Positions 1-9,998 are shown, numbered from the stretch's first letter. The stretch is DNA of 64,000 nt from an uncultured Maribacter sp. (GCF_947500985.1 NZ_CANMTX010000002.1:310001-374000); one strand, 5' to 3'. Program-made: numbers and translations. Notes: generated by a model not told the origin, from the letters alone.

Positions 1-1
1 T

Positions 2-1084
2 TATTACCAGAACTACAATGCCAATATTCACCGTGGGGTGCATACACTTTCGCAAGAAGCAACCGATAAATATGAACAAGCTAGAATTAAGATCCAGAAG
101 CATTTTAATGCTGCTAAATCTTATGAAATCATATTCACATCGGGAACTACCCACAGTATCAACCTTGTTGCAAACGGATTCGCTTCTTTAATCAATAAAG
201 GAGATGAGGTTATCGTTTCTGCTATGGAGCATCATTCTAATATTGTGCCGTGGCAAATGTTATGCGAACGTACGGGTGCTATTTTAAAAGTAATTCCTAT
301 GAATCTAGAAGGGGAATTACGAATGGATGTTTATGAGGAACTTCTAAACGACAAAACGAAATTGGTTTTTTGCAACCATATTTCGAATGCCTTAGGTACT
401 ATTAATCCAATAGAAGAAATTATTGAAAAGGCTCATAAAGTAGGTGCTGCCGTATTAATTGATGGTGCACAGGCTGCTCCTCATTTAATAGCAGATGTTC
501 AAGCTTTAAATGTTGATTTTTATACTTGTTCTGCACATAAAATTTGTGGTCCAACAGGTGAAGGTATGTTATATGGCAAAGAAGAGTGGCTAAATAAATT
601 ACCACCGTATCAAGGTGGTGGCGAAATGATAGCAGAGGTTACTTTCGAAAAAACGACCTATGCCGATTTACCTCATAAATTCGAAGCTGGTACACCTAAT
701 ATCTGTGGTGGTATCGCTTTTGGTGCTGCATTAGATTATATGAATGCTATTGGCTTTGATGAAATTGCAAAGTATGAGCACGAATTGCTAGAATATGCTA
801 CGCAAGAATTACTGAAGATAGACGGACTCAAAATTTACGGTACGGCTAAAAATAAGACTTCTGTTATTTCATTTAATATAGAAGGTATTCACCCGTATGA
901 TATGGGTAGTATTTTAGATAAATTAGGGATTGCAGTGCGTACAGGACATCATTGTGCACAACCTATAATGGATTTCTTTAAAATTCCTGGAACGGTACGT
1001 GCTAGTTTTGCTTTCTATAATACCAAAGAAGAAGTAGATGTACTTGTCGCAGGTGTTTTGAGAGCTAAAAGTATGTTGTTGTAA
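2..1084 (+). CDS. sufS: Cysteine desulfurase SufS, 5'-truncated by window edge
   Basis: Class V PLP-dependent cysteine desulfurase that takes sulfur from L-cysteine for the SUF Fe-S assembly machinery. The reading frame is open from base 2 and reads YYQNYNANIHRGVHTLS, a typical SufS segment, so the true start lies outside the window. The PLP lysine is in SAHKICGP (codon 539-541) and the persulfide-forming cysteine in TGHHCAQP (codon 953-955). The C-terminus is complete. The SufE gene follows 73 bp downstream. Confident; only the N-terminal part is missing. Confidence 0.96.
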   Translation, partial: YYQNYNANIHRGVHTLSQEATDKYEQARIKIQKHFNAAKSYEIIFTSGTTHSINLVANGFASLINKGDEVIVSAMEHHSNIVPWQMLCERTGAILKVIPMNLEGELRMDVYEELLNDKTKLVFCNHISNALGTINPIEEIIEKAHKVGAAVLIDGAQAAPHLIADVQALNVDFYTCSAHKICGPTGEGMLYGKEEWLNKLPPYQGGGEMIAEVTFEKTTYADLPHKFEAGTPNICGGIAFGAALDYMNAIGFDEIAKYEHELLEYATQELLKIDGLKIYGTAKNKTSVISFNIEGIHPYDMGSILDKLGIAVRTGHHCAQPIMDFFKIPGTVRASFAFYNTKEEVDVLVAGVLRAKSMLL

Positions 1085-1111
1085 TACAAAGTTTAACAGG
1101 TAATGTTAAGG

Positions 1112-1143
1112 TTTGAAATCCTTCAATTGTTATCGTATTTTTG
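1112..1143 (+). promoter_or_regulatory. Flavobacterial-type promoter upstream of sufE
   Basis: TTTG at 1112-1115 and TATTTTTG at 1136-1143, 20 nt apart, match the Bacteroidetes -33 TTTG / -7 TAnnTTTG pattern. The sufE start lies 15 nt downstream. It could give sufE-DUF59-DUF2480 a transcription start independent of the upstream suf genes. Inferred from motif only. Confidence 0.5.
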
Positions 1144-1157
1144 CATAAAATAAAGCA

Positions 1158-1583
1158 ATGGAAATTAAAGAGATACAGGAAGAGATTATAGATGAATTTT
1201 CTATGTTCGATGATTGGATGCAGCGCTATGAGTACATGATCGATCTTGGCAAGTCACTTCCATTAATTAACGAAGAGTTTAAGACTGACGATAACATTAT
1301 TAAAGGTTGTCAAAGTAAGGTTTGGGTACATGCCGAATTAGAAGATAATAAATTGGTCTTCACTGCAGATAGTGATGCTATTATTACCAAGGGAATTATT
1401 GCCATTCTAATACGTGCATTTAGCAACCAAAAACCGCAGGATATTTTGGATGCCGATACGCAGTTTATTGATGAAATTGGGTTAAAAGAGCATTTATCGC
1501 CTACAAGGGCAAACGGTTTGGTAAGTATGATCAAACAATTAAAGTTATACGCAGTAGCGTATCAAACACAAATTGAAGACTAG
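1158..1583 (+). CDS. sufE: Cysteine desulfuration protein SufE
   Basis: 141-residue SufE family protein, sulfur acceptor and activator of SufS. The acceptor cysteine lies in the IKGCQSKVWV motif near residue 51, the conserved SufE cysteine loop, and the length is normal for the family. It follows sufS and is separated by 6 bp from the DUF59 gene, so co-transcription is likely. Confidence 0.95.
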   Translation: MEIKEIQEEIIDEFSMFDDWMQRYEYMIDLGKSLPLINEEFKTDDNIIKGCQSKVWVHAELEDNKLVFTADSDAIITKGIIAILIRAFSNQKPQDILDADTQFIDEIGLKEHLSPTRANGLVSMIKQLKLYAVAYQTQIED

Positions 1584-1589
1584 AAGATT

Positions 1590-1922
1590 ATGAGTGATGA
1601 AAATATAGCTGAAGACAGCGCAGAGTTAGGAGAGAAAATCGTTAAGATTTTAAAGAGCATATACGATCCAGAAATTCCTGTAGATATCTATGAACTTGGA
1701 TTAATCTATGATGTTTTGGTAAATGAAGATAATGAAGTTAAGATTTTAATGACACTTACATCTCCAAACTGTCCGGTTGCAGAAAGCTTGCCGGCAGAAG
1801 TAGAGGAAAAAGTAAAATCATTAGACGCTATTAAAGATGCTGAGGTTGAAATTACTTTTGATCCTCCTTGGACACAAGATTTAATGAGCGAAGAAGCAAA
1901 GTTAGAATTAGGACTTCTTTAA
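1590..1922 (+). CDS. DUF59/MIP18-family SUF accessory protein (SufT/YitW-like)
   Basis: 110-residue single-domain DUF59 protein. Family motifs seen are YDPEIPVDIYELGLIYDV, the cysteine in TSPNCPVAESLP, and the C-terminal FDPPWTQDLMSEEAK block. Family members assist Fe-S cluster carriage or insertion. Lies 6 bp after sufE and just before DUF2480, the usual Bacteroidetes suf order. The exact biochemical role is inferred from context. Confidence 0.9.
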   Translation: MSDENIAEDSAELGEKIVKILKSIYDPEIPVDIYELGLIYDVLVNEDNEVKILMTLTSPNCPVAESLPAEVEEKVKSLDAIKDAEVEITFDPPWTQDLMSEEAKLELGLL

Positions 1923-1958
1923 AAACAGAAGTTTCATTCCGATTCAAAATACGCCGGT

Positions 1959-2465
1959 ATGCAAGATGAAATCGTAAATAAAGTTGCCCAGAGTAAACTG
2001 ATTACTTTTAACCTAGAAGATCACTATCCGAAAGGGAATAGAGTAGTTTTAGATATTAAAGACTGGCTATATGAAGGTTTTATTCTAAAGGAAAAGGAAT
2101 TCAGAAGTTTTGTAGAAGCGCATGACTGGTCTCAATATGAGGGTGCTTATGTTGCTATGCAATGTTCTACAGATGCTATTGTACCCGGTTGGGCATATTT
2201 GCTATTAAGTGTAAAGCTTAGTGGTATAGCAAAAAAGGCAATTCAAGGTACTTTGGTAGATTTAGAAACCAGTATTTATCAGTCTATAATTGACAATATT
2301 GATGTTTCTGAATATCAAGATCAACTAATTATTATTAAAGGATGCAGTAAAAAACCTGTACCTGCTAACGCATATCTGTTTCTCGCAGAGCGTTTAAAAC
2401 CGGTTGCAAAGTCTATTATGTATGGTGAAGCTTGCTCTTCTGTGCCATTATATAAAAGAAAATAA
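1959..2465 (+). CDS. DUF2480 family protein
   Basis: 168-residue protein with the N-terminal block LEDHYPKGNRVVLDIKDWL and a C-terminal IIIKGCSKKPVPANAYLFLA segment with one conserved cysteine, recognised as DUF2480. The family is largely confined to Bacteroidetes and is usually found next to suf genes, so a role in Fe-S assembly is a fair guess. No signal peptide or membrane helix. Starts 36 bp after the DUF59 gene. Confidence 0.85.
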   Translation: MQDEIVNKVAQSKLITFNLEDHYPKGNRVVLDIKDWLYEGFILKEKEFRSFVEAHDWSQYEGAYVAMQCSTDAIVPGWAYLLLSVKLSGIAKKAIQGTLVDLETSIYQSIIDNIDVSEYQDQLIIIKGCSKKPVPANAYLFLAERLKPVAKSIMYGEACSSVPLYKRK

Positions 2466-2537
2466 CATAATCGTGCTAAAAGAAGTTCTCAAGTATTATT
2501 ACCTTTGCGCCACTATAAATTATAAACATTAATTATT

Positions 2538-3458
2538 ATGAAGAAAATTGTATTAACACTAGCCCTTGCATTTGTTGCAACTGTTGGTTTTTCTCAAACA
2601 GAAGAAGAACTAAAAGGTCAATTAGGTGCAGCGAAAGATTCTATTGCAGCTATTCAAGGAAGAGCTGACGCTATTCAAGGTGAAATAGATGCACTACCAG
2701 GTTGGAAAATTGGTGCATTCGGTACTATTGGTGCTAACTTAAGTAGCTTTAACAACTGGTACGGTCAAGGTACTCCAGATTTATCTTCTGGTAGCATTGG
2801 TGTAACAGTAAATGCTTTTGCTAATTTGAACGAAGAGAAGTTCTTTTGGAGAAACTCTGGTAACTTAAACTTAGCATGGGTAAAATTCGACGACAAGAAC
2901 GACGATACTGATGATGACAGTTTCAAAAATGGTACTGATGTATTTAACATCACGTCTCTTTACGGTAGAAAGCTTAATGAAAAATGGGCTATTTCTGGTT
3001 TAGCTGAGTACAGAACTACAATTCTAGATAACTTTAATGATCCAGGATACCTTGATTTAGGTGTTGGTGCTACTTGGACTCCTATTGCTGATTTAGTTGT
3101 TGTAATTCACCCATTAAACTACAACTTCGTATTTAGTAACGGTGATTCTGTATTTGAATCTTCTTTAGGTGCTAAAATCGTTGCTGATTATACAAAGCAA
3201 ATTGGTGCAATTAATTTTAAATCTAATCTTTCTATGTTTCAAAGCTATGAGAGCGGTGATCTTTCTAATACTACTTGGATCAACTCTTTTGGTTACACAT
3301 TATGGAATGGTATTGGTTTAGGTTTCGAATTTGGTTTACGTGATAACAAACAAGAAGCATTAAATTTCGCATTAACTGATACTCCTACTGAAACGTTTGA
3401 TACAGTTGATAACAAGTTACAGACGTATTTCTTATTTGGTCTTAACTACTCTTTGTAG
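2538..3458 (+). CDS. DUF3078 outer-membrane beta-barrel-like protein
   Basis: 306 residues with a clear Sec signal peptide (about 1-19, cut near GFSQ), a short coiled-coil-like stretch (22-52) and then alternating aromatic/polar beta strands ending in a terminal NYSL, as in outer-membrane barrels. Matches DUF3078 (GAFGTIGANLSSFNNW motif). Its own -7-like box TACCTTTG lies at 2500-2507. A strong terminator follows. Function unknown. Confidence 0.8.
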   Translation: MKKIVLTLALAFVATVGFSQTEEELKGQLGAAKDSIAAIQGRADAIQGEIDALPGWKIGAFGTIGANLSSFNNWYGQGTPDLSSGSIGVTVNAFANLNEEKFFWRNSGNLNLAWVKFDDKNDDTDDDSFKNGTDVFNITSLYGRKLNEKWAISGLAEYRTTILDNFNDPGYLDLGVGATWTPIADLVVVIHPLNYNFVFSNGDSVFESSLGAKIVADYTKQIGAINFKSNLSMFQSYESGDLSNTTWINSFGYTLWNGIGLGFEFGLRDNKQEALNFALTDTPTETFDTVDNKLQTYFLFGLNYSL

Positions 3459-3491
3459 TCTTAGATAGTATTTTAGAAAATAACATATAAT

Positions 3492-3521
3492 AAAAAAGCC
3501 CTCTATATAGAGGGCTTTTTT
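3492..3521. terminator. Rho-independent bidirectional terminator
   Basis: Perfect inverted repeat GCCCTCTAT / ATAGAGGGC at 3498-3515 with no unpaired loop bases, preceded by six A (3492-3497) and followed by six T (3516-3521). It ends the DUF3078 transcript and could also work on the minus strand. The rest of the gap to 3738 shows no gene. Confidence 0.9.
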
Positions 3522-3738
3522 CGGTTAAGTAATTATCGTAAAATTTGGGTTTTACTTTTTAGTTTTCATAAGTTAAATATCGATTTGGGGTCAAGACTTA
3601 TCTTAAGTACACTGTAAAATTAACTCATATGGTCTTGTTGCAAAGAATTTATGTTGTGAACTAAAGCCATATTGTGGTGAGATTTACCATCGGTTTAATT
3701 TCATCGATGAACTACATAAATTTGATTGTAATTGAAGT

Positions 3739-4950
3739 CTAATACTCGTCTAAATGCTCTGGGTATAGAAAATTATTATACGGAAAACGCGTAACGTGAA
3801 TATCTCTTACCTCGTCATAAACACGTTTTCTAAATTCATCTAGATTTTCTTTGTTTAGTGCTGAGATAAAAATGGCACGATCGCCCACTTTTTCCATCCA
3901 AGTTTGTTTCCAATCATTAATGGTAAAATGTTTTCCTGTGCGTTCGGTAATTAAATCATCATCATCTATGGTATCATGCTCGTACTGATCAATTTTATTG
4001 AAGACCATGATTATTTTCTTATCTGAACTTTTGATTTCAGATAATATATGGTTTACAGACTCTATATGCTCTTCAAACTGTGGGTGAGAGATGTCTACAA
4101 CATGTAATAGTAAATCTGCTTCGCGTACTTCATCTAAAGTGCTTTTAAAGCTTTCTACTAGCTGTGTAGGTAGTTTTCTGATGAATCCTACAGTATCACT
4201 TAATAAGAAGGGAAGATTGCCTATAACAACTTTTCTTACCGTAGTATCTAGTGTAGCAAATAATTTGTTCTCTGCGAATACATCACTTTTGCTAATTACA
4301 TTCATTAAGGTAGACTTACCAACATTCGTATAACCTACCAATGCAACTCTAACCAAAGCACCACGGTTACCCCTTTGGGTTTCCATTTGGCGATCTATCT
4401 TTAAAAGCTTCTTTTTTAATAGGGTAATACGGTCACGAACAATACGTCTATCTGTTTCAATTTCGGTTTCTCCAGGTCCGCGCATACCAATGCCACCTTT
4501 TTGGCGCTCAAGGTGTGTCCATAATCCTGTTAGTCTTGGCAATAAGTATTCATATTGCGCAAGTTCAACCTGTGTTCTGGCATAACTTGTTTGTGCACGC
4601 TGTGCAAATATGTCTAAGATCAAACTGGTACGATCAATAATCTTACAACGTAATTGTTTTTCAATATTACGTTGTTGACCAGGTGTAAGTTCATCATCGA
4701 AAATAACCGAGCCAATTTCATGCTCTTCAACATATTTTTCGATTTCTTCCATTTTCCCAGTTCCAATCATGGTTTTTGGGTTGGGTACGTCCATTCGTTG
4801 GGTAAAACGTTTGTATACTTCTCCACCAGCGGTATACGTTAGAAATTCTAGTTCATCTAAATATTCCTTAACCTTTTCCTCATTTTGATCTTTATTGATG
4901 ATACCAATAAGAACCGCTTTTTCATAATCTATACTCTTCTTTTCTATCAT
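3739..4950 (-). CDS. hflX: GTPase HflX
   Basis: 403-residue HflX, a ribosome-associated GTPase that splits stalled 70S ribosomes. Order: N-terminal HflX domain with GTGKMEEIE, the linker GGIGMRGPGETEIETDRR, coiled-coil, then the G domain with G1 GYTNVGKST, G3 DTVGFI and G4 NKID. Normal length for Bacteroidetes. Stand-alone, converging on the DUF3078 gene across the 3.5-kb terminator. Confidence 0.96.
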   Translation of the reverse strand: MIEKKSIDYEKAVLIGIINKDQNEEKVKEYLDELEFLTYTAGGEVYKRFTQRMDVPNPKTMIGTGKMEEIEKYVEEHEIGSVIFDDELTPGQQRNIEKQLRCKIIDRTSLILDIFAQRAQTSYARTQVELAQYEYLLPRLTGLWTHLERQKGGIGMRGPGETEIETDRRIVRDRITLLKKKLLKIDRQMETQRGNRGALVRVALVGYTNVGKSTLMNVISKSDVFAENKLFATLDTTVRKVVIGNLPFLLSDTVGFIRKLPTQLVESFKSTLDEVREADLLLHVVDISHPQFEEHIESVNHILSEIKSSDKKIIMVFNKIDQYEHDTIDDDDLITERTGKHFTINDWKQTWMEKVGDRAIFISALNKENLDEFRKRVYDEVRDIHVTRFPYNNFLYPEHLDEY

Positions 4951-5116
4951 AAATTCCGTAAAGTGTAAAATTAAGCATTTACCGATAAGCTATTTCGTAT
5001 TTTTATTGACTCGATAATCGAAATTATGGGCTCTGGAGCTTTCTAAGGAATATTAAATTAATTTTTCCCGAATGTCTCTTTGCTTCTCTAGAATTAGTTT
5101 CTCCTTAAAATAATAC

Positions 5117-6094
5117 ATGCGATTTCCATTCTTTAAAAAAAAGACAAAAAAACAGCGTTATACGATTGCATTCTACAATTTAGAGAATCTATTTGATCCA
5201 GAGCGTAATACCAAAATTTTAGACAAAGATTATACGCCTAATGGGGCAAAAAAATGGACTGTTGAGCGATATCAACGTAAACTAGATAAACTTGCAAAGA
5301 CTATTGTTAAAATAGGTGATGAAGACCACTCTTACCCACCTGCATTAATAGGTGTTGCCGAAGCTGAAAATAATAGTGTTTTTAAAGCATTGTTAGATAC
5401 CGATGCTATGGACGATTTGGATTATGGGTTTGTACACTATGATTCACCAGATGAACGAGGTATAGATACAGGTCTTATTTACCGAAAGCGTTTTTTTAAA
5501 GTATTACATTCAGAACCATTAACCTTATTGGTTGATAATGCTGGCGGAGTTAGAGATACAACCAGAGATATACTATATGTAAAGGGAGAATTAAATAAAG
5601 AATTGGTACATGTTTTTGTCAATCACTGGCCCTCTAGAAGAGATGGTGGTGTAGAGACAGAATACAAGAGGGTTATTGCTGCCAACGAAATAGTTCAGAA
5701 AATTAAAATAATAAGGGAAACTGAATTGGATCCCAATATTATTGTAATGGGCGATTTCAATGATGATCCCTCTTCAAAAAGTCTTCAAACGATGACAGAA
5801 GGGTCTGGTCTTTTTAATCCGTTTGAGATAATACATATACCCAATAGTAAAGGCTCGTCTGTATATGGTGGTAAATGGAATATGTTCGATCAAATATTGC
5901 TATCCAACTCTTTTTTCAATTATGAAAAAAATACACATAGTTTTGATAGTGCGGCAATCTTTGATCATAAGTCTTTAAAAGAAAAGAAGGGTAAATATAA
6001 AGGTACGCCTTACAGAACATTTGTGTCTGATCGTTATATGGGTGGTTATAGCGATCACTTTCCGGTTTATGCGCTGTTCACCTTTAATTCTTAA
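5117..6094 (+). CDS. Endonuclease/exonuclease/phosphatase (EEP) family protein
   Basis: 325 residues with EEP-fold metal-dependent hydrolase motifs in order: YNLENLF, AEAEN, HWPSRRDGG, VMGDFNDDP and YSDHFPVYALF, giving the Asn, Glu, Asp-Asn and Asp-His catalytic set. No signal peptide; the N-terminus is very basic (FFKKKTKKQR). Could be a DNA/RNA nuclease or a phosphodiesterase/phosphatase; sequence alone does not decide. Confidence 0.85.
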   Translation: MRFPFFKKKTKKQRYTIAFYNLENLFDPERNTKILDKDYTPNGAKKWTVERYQRKLDKLAKTIVKIGDEDHSYPPALIGVAEAENNSVFKALLDTDAMDDLDYGFVHYDSPDERGIDTGLIYRKRFFKVLHSEPLTLLVDNAGGVRDTTRDILYVKGELNKELVHVFVNHWPSRRDGGVETEYKRVIAANEIVQKIKIIRETELDPNIIVMGDFNDDPSSKSLQTMTEGSGLFNPFEIIHIPNSKGSSVYGGKWNMFDQILLSNSFFNYEKNTHSFDSAAIFDHKSLKEKKGKYKGTPYRTFVSDRYMGGYSDHFPVYALFTFNS

Positions 6095-6257
6095 AGTATC
6101 GTATATCGAAAGAAAAGTCTTACACATCATAAATTGATGTTTTCACAACAGGTTCAACATAATGTTTAAGTATTTCATCGAATAAAAGAGGTCATTCACC
6201 GAACCCTCCATTAGGTTTATATATTTGTAGTCCAAATCTTACAAAAACAATCTAAGG

Positions 6258-8456
6258 ATGAATACGTACAATACCACCTACCGTACATATAGTTTTTTAA
6301 TAATACTATTTTTTGTGTTCTCAGCAGTAAATAAAGTTAACGGTCAAACTTCTCAAGAACGTTTAAAAATTGCTGCTAATAATAAGAAGACTGAATTGGC
6401 AAATTTCAAGTCGAATTTGGTTTCTGAATATGCTCTTGAAAGAACTCACCTTAAAGAGGTAGCAAAACTGAACAATTGGAAAATCAAGGAAACCTTAGCA
6501 AACGGTAAAAAAATTGAATTGCAAGATATTGGTACAGATGGTAGTCCTTTATATTATGAAACCTATTCTGATTTGGCTGGGTTAGTTTCTAGAGCAAGTA
6601 CTTTGAATACAGATGGTTTAATGGGACTTCACTTAGATGGTGATGGAATGAAAGTTGGTGTTTGGGATGCTGGTGTTGCCTTAGAAAATCATATCGAATA
6701 TACATCTAGGGTTATTATTGGTGATGATAATGCCGAGGTTGGTACCCATGCTACGCACGTTACAGGAAGTATAATTTCTACGGGACTTAAAAGAGATGCT
6801 AAAGGTGTAGCCAATATGGCTCAGGTAATATCTCATGACTGGACAAGAGATAAAATTGAAGTAACCGAAGCTGCTGCTGACGGACTTCTACTTTCTAACC
6901 ACTCATACGGTATTAAAGCTGATCGCGTGCCAGACTGGTATTTTGGTGCTTACACTAAAGTAGCTCAAGATTGGGATAAGATTATGTACAATGCTCCTTA
7001 CTATTTAATGGTAACAGCGGCAGGTAATGCACAAAAGAGCAGAGATAACTTAGAACCAACATACGGTAAAACAGCTGATGGTTTTGATGTATTGTTAGGT
7101 TTTACCATTTCAAAAAATAATATTACTGTTGCTGGTGCAATTTCTAAGATTGACGGAAACGGAGATTTGAAAAATGCAGATGTTTGTAACTATAGTAGCT
7201 TCGGTCCGGTTGATGATGGTAGAATTAAGCCAGACATCGCTGGTAACGGTGGTGCTATTCTTTCTACAGATGCCGCTAGTAATACTAGCTATGAAACTTC
7301 TTCTGGTACTTCAATGGCTACACCAGGGGTTACCGGGTCATTATTATTATTACAACAGTACAACAAAGAATTATATGGTGAGTATATGAAAGCAGCGACC
7401 TTAAAAGGTTTGGCTTTACATACTGCAGATGATATTGACGATTTAGGTCCAGATTATAAAACGGGATGGGGCATTATGAATTCGAAAATTGCTGCTGAGG
7501 TATTGAACAATAAAGATTTTTCTAGTCATATTGCTGAAGAAACATTAGAAAACGGAAACTCATTTTCATTTGATGTAACAGCAGAAGAGAACGAAACATT
7601 AATCGCTTCAATCTCTTGGACAGATGTACAATCTAGTTTTATTAATTCTGGTGAAATTAACAATACAACTGCTACATTGGTAAATGACCTTGATATTAGA
7701 ATCACTAAAAACGGACAAACTTTTTTGCCTTGGAAATTGAATCCTGCCCAGGCTGCTAGCGCAGCAACGAAAGCAGATAATAAAGTTGATCCTTTTGAAA
7801 GAGTTGAAATACCTAATGCAAATGGCACCTATACGATTACCGTTACCCATAAAGGTGAACTTGTAAACGATATGCAAGATTTTTCATTGATTGTTTCAGG
7901 TGTTGCTATGACTACATGTTCTATAAATGCACCAGAAGTTGGTCTTGATGAAGCTGAAATGTCTACTATAAAATTAGCTTGGAATGCTTCAGAAGACGCA
8001 CTTTATGAAATTCAGTATAAAGAAGTTCACCAACAAGAATGGTCTACAGAGTATATTTCTGTAAATAACTTTAGCTGGAAGGGATTGTTAAGTGATACTA
8101 CCTATTCTTTTAGATTAAGAACGTTCTGCTCACAAAACATCGCTTCTGAATTTAGTAATGTGGCTACGTTTACTTTTAAAGGTGAAGAGACAGCGTTAGA
8201 AATCTTACATGCTTTAAATGAAGATTCTAATATTCCGTTTAGCGTTTATCCAAACCCTGCGGTAGACGAAATACAGTTGAATGTAAAAACGTCTGATACT
8301 ACTACCTATAGAATAATGAGTACAGGTGGTGTAGCATTGAAAATGGATAAAGCATCAGATGCTAGAATCAACGTTTCAGATTTACCTTCAGGTTTGTATA
8401 TATTACAAATTCAAGATTCGAATATCAACAAAAGCACGAAATTCTATAAGTACTAG
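6258..8456 (+). CDS. S8 family subtilisin-like protease with T9SS sorting tail
   Basis: 732 residues: signal peptide (about 1-30), prodomain, then a peptidase S8 domain with catalytic Asp137 (GVWDAGV), His164 (GTHATH) and Ser352 (GTSMATPG), and Asn257 as likely oxyanion residue. A beta-sandwich follows (about 425-550), then a fibronectin III-like domain (about 555-640) and a C-terminal type A T9SS domain starting at YPNPAVDE and ending GLYILQIQDSN...KFYKY. Predicted to be secreted through the type IX system. A -7-like box TATATTTG lies at 6220-6227. Probably extracellular protein degradation; substrate unknown. Confidence 0.93.
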   Translation: MNTYNTTYRTYSFLIILFFVFSAVNKVNGQTSQERLKIAANNKKTELANFKSNLVSEYALERTHLKEVAKLNNWKIKETLANGKKIELQDIGTDGSPLYYETYSDLAGLVSRASTLNTDGLMGLHLDGDGMKVGVWDAGVALENHIEYTSRVIIGDDNAEVGTHATHVTGSIISTGLKRDAKGVANMAQVISHDWTRDKIEVTEAAADGLLLSNHSYGIKADRVPDWYFGAYTKVAQDWDKIMYNAPYYLMVTAAGNAQKSRDNLEPTYGKTADGFDVLLGFTISKNNITVAGAISKIDGNGDLKNADVCNYSSFGPVDDGRIKPDIAGNGGAILSTDAASNTSYETSSGTSMATPGVTGSLLLLQQYNKELYGEYMKAATLKGLALHTADDIDDLGPDYKTGWGIMNSKIAAEVLNNKDFSSHIAEETLENGNSFSFDVTAEENETLIASISWTDVQSSFINSGEINNTTATLVNDLDIRITKNGQTFLPWKLNPAQAASAATKADNKVDPFERVEIPNANGTYTITVTHKGELVNDMQDFSLIVSGVAMTTCSINAPEVGLDEAEMSTIKLAWNASEDALYEIQYKEVHQQEWSTEYISVNNFSWKGLLSDTTYSFRLRTFCSQNIASEFSNVATFTFKGEETALEILHALNEDSNIPFSVYPNPAVDEIQLNVKTSDTTTYRIMSTGGVALKMDKASDARINVSDLPSGLYILQIQDSNINKSTKFYKY

Positions 8457-8460
8457 AACC

Positions 8461-8970
8461 CTATTTTATTCTTCTAGATTGTGTAGTAAATGAGAGTCCT
8501 TGTTGGCCAACGGTAGAATTCATAATACCTTCAAATAATGGCTCTGGGCAATCTTTTGGTGCTTGCCATTCAAAAATAAAGTTAGAACCGGTACCACCTT
8601 CAACATCCATTTCGTCAATAATAATTTCAGCCGTTTCTAAAGGAGCCAAATAAATAGGGTGGCTAAAGTAATTTCTTAATGAAACCCCATGCGTGTCAAA
8701 ATACTCAGCTTTAGAAAGGTAAATAGTATCGACATCACTTGTATTTCGTAAGCTCACCATAGCGGTTAAATTATGGGTCTTATGCTCAGAGCTACTATAG
8801 ATTTGAGAATAGATAGACAGGTAAGACTTACCAAACTCTAAAGAATCTTGAACCTTCATGGTAATTTTTCTCTTAGACCAGTTTTCAGGGTGTATAGAGC
8901 TTATTTCCTTTTCTTGTAAACAGCTAGCCAGTAATACAACTACAGAGAATAATAAGATGATTTTTTTCAT
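8461..8970 (-). CDS. DUF3124 domain lipoprotein
   Basis: 169 residues with a lipoprotein signal (lipobox VLLASC, Cys17) followed by a DUF3124 domain: YSQIYSSSEHKTHNLTAMVS, then SLRNTS and GGTGSNFIFEWQ. Cell-envelope protein of unknown function. Converges with the S8 protease, leaving only 4 bp between stop codons. Confidence 0.82.
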   Translation of the reverse strand: MKKIILLFSVVVLLASCLQEKEISSIHPENWSKRKITMKVQDSLEFGKSYLSIYSQIYSSSEHKTHNLTAMVSLRNTSDVDTIYLSKAEYFDTHGVSLRNYFSHPIYLAPLETAEIIIDEMDVEGGTGSNFIFEWQAPKDCPEPLFEGIMNSTVGQQGLSFTTQSRRIK

Positions 8971-9062
8971 AGATATGGCTCGTTTTAAACATATGTCGTT
9001 ACTAACAAAATTACATCATTAGTCCTGTTTTTATATGGATGGATGCTAATTTTAACGTGTTT

Positions 9063-9785
9063 CTATTCATTAGCTACTTTTTTGACTTCACTATCTTTTA
9101 GTAATTCTTGATTTCTTAATCTTAAATAGACCTGTGCAGTAGTCAATACGTCTAATTCGCAATAGGTAACAATACGGCTTAAATCGTTTTGCTCATAATA
9201 TACTACACGCACCATACTGCCATCTATATCTTCTTTTGGTGAAGGTATGCCCAGTACATGTGCCATAAGTTTTAACGAAGTAAAATGTTTGTAGTCACCA
9301 AATTTCCACAGCTCCATGGTGTCTATGTGCGGAACTTCCCATGGTTTTTTGCCAAATAAGTCTAGTTTTTGAGGTAGCGATATACCGTGAATAATCATTC
9401 TTCTAGCGATATACGGAAAGTCGAACTCTTTACCATTGTGCGCACAAAGTACGTTTTTAACGTGGTTAAAATGCTCATCTAGCAAACCTTTGAAATCTTG
9501 TAAAAGTGTAGCTTCTTCGCCATAAAAAGTGGTTATTCTAAAACTACGCACTTCTTTTTGAAACGTAAAATAACCTACAGATATACAAATAATTTTACCG
9601 AACTCTGCCCATATTCCGGCACGCTCGTAGAACTCTTCTGCAGTTACATTATCTTTTCTTTGGTATTGAGATTTTTGCGCCCACAATTCTTGTGTAGTTT
9701 CATCTAACTGGTCAAAAGAACTTTTTTCAGGTACGGTTTCTATATCTAAAAACAAGATATTTTCAAGATGTATTTTATCAGGCAT
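9063..9785 (-). CDS. Predicted 3'-5' exonuclease, PolB-like (DNA_pol_B_exo2)
   Basis: 240-residue DEDD-type exonuclease. ExoI motif FLDIETVPE near the start, ExoII in AHNGKEFDFPYIARR, ExoIII YCELDVLTTAQVYLR. The architecture matches the stand-alone predicted exonuclease related to the PolB proofreading domain, common in Bacteroidetes. Likely DNA repair or processing. Stand-alone on the minus strand. Confidence 0.88.
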   Translation of the reverse strand: MPDKIHLENILFLDIETVPEKSSFDQLDETTQELWAQKSQYQRKDNVTAEEFYERAGIWAEFGKIICISVGYFTFQKEVRSFRITTFYGEEATLLQDFKGLLDEHFNHVKNVLCAHNGKEFDFPYIARRMIIHGISLPQKLDLFGKKPWEVPHIDTMELWKFGDYKHFTSLKLMAHVLGIPSPKEDIDGSMVRVVYYEQNDLSRIVTYCELDVLTTAQVYLRLRNQELLKDSEVKKVANE

Positions 9786-9845
9786 AGAAAGGTAAGATAC
9801 TAATAAGTAGGAAATTATAACAATTTCGCTTTTGACTTACTTAAT

Positions 9846-9873
9846 GATATAGGAAATTTTAATTTCCTATATC
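9846..9873. repeat. Perfect 13-bp inverted repeat
   Basis: GATATAGGAAATT at 9846-9858, a TT spacer, and its exact complement at 9861-9873. Lies 60 bp upstream of the exonuclease start and downstream of the 9999-10574 gene on the same strand. No T-run follows on the minus strand, so it may be an operator or RNA-stabilising hairpin rather than a simple terminator. Confidence 0.6.
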
Positions 9874-9998
9874 TGATAAAACCAGACAATTTTAATTGAT
9901 GTTGTGAGGGATTTATTGTGTTTTAAATTTTTAAGCATATTAGGGTATACTTAGCTAGGTAATAAAGCACGTCATTCAGCAAATTAAAACTGAGACAA

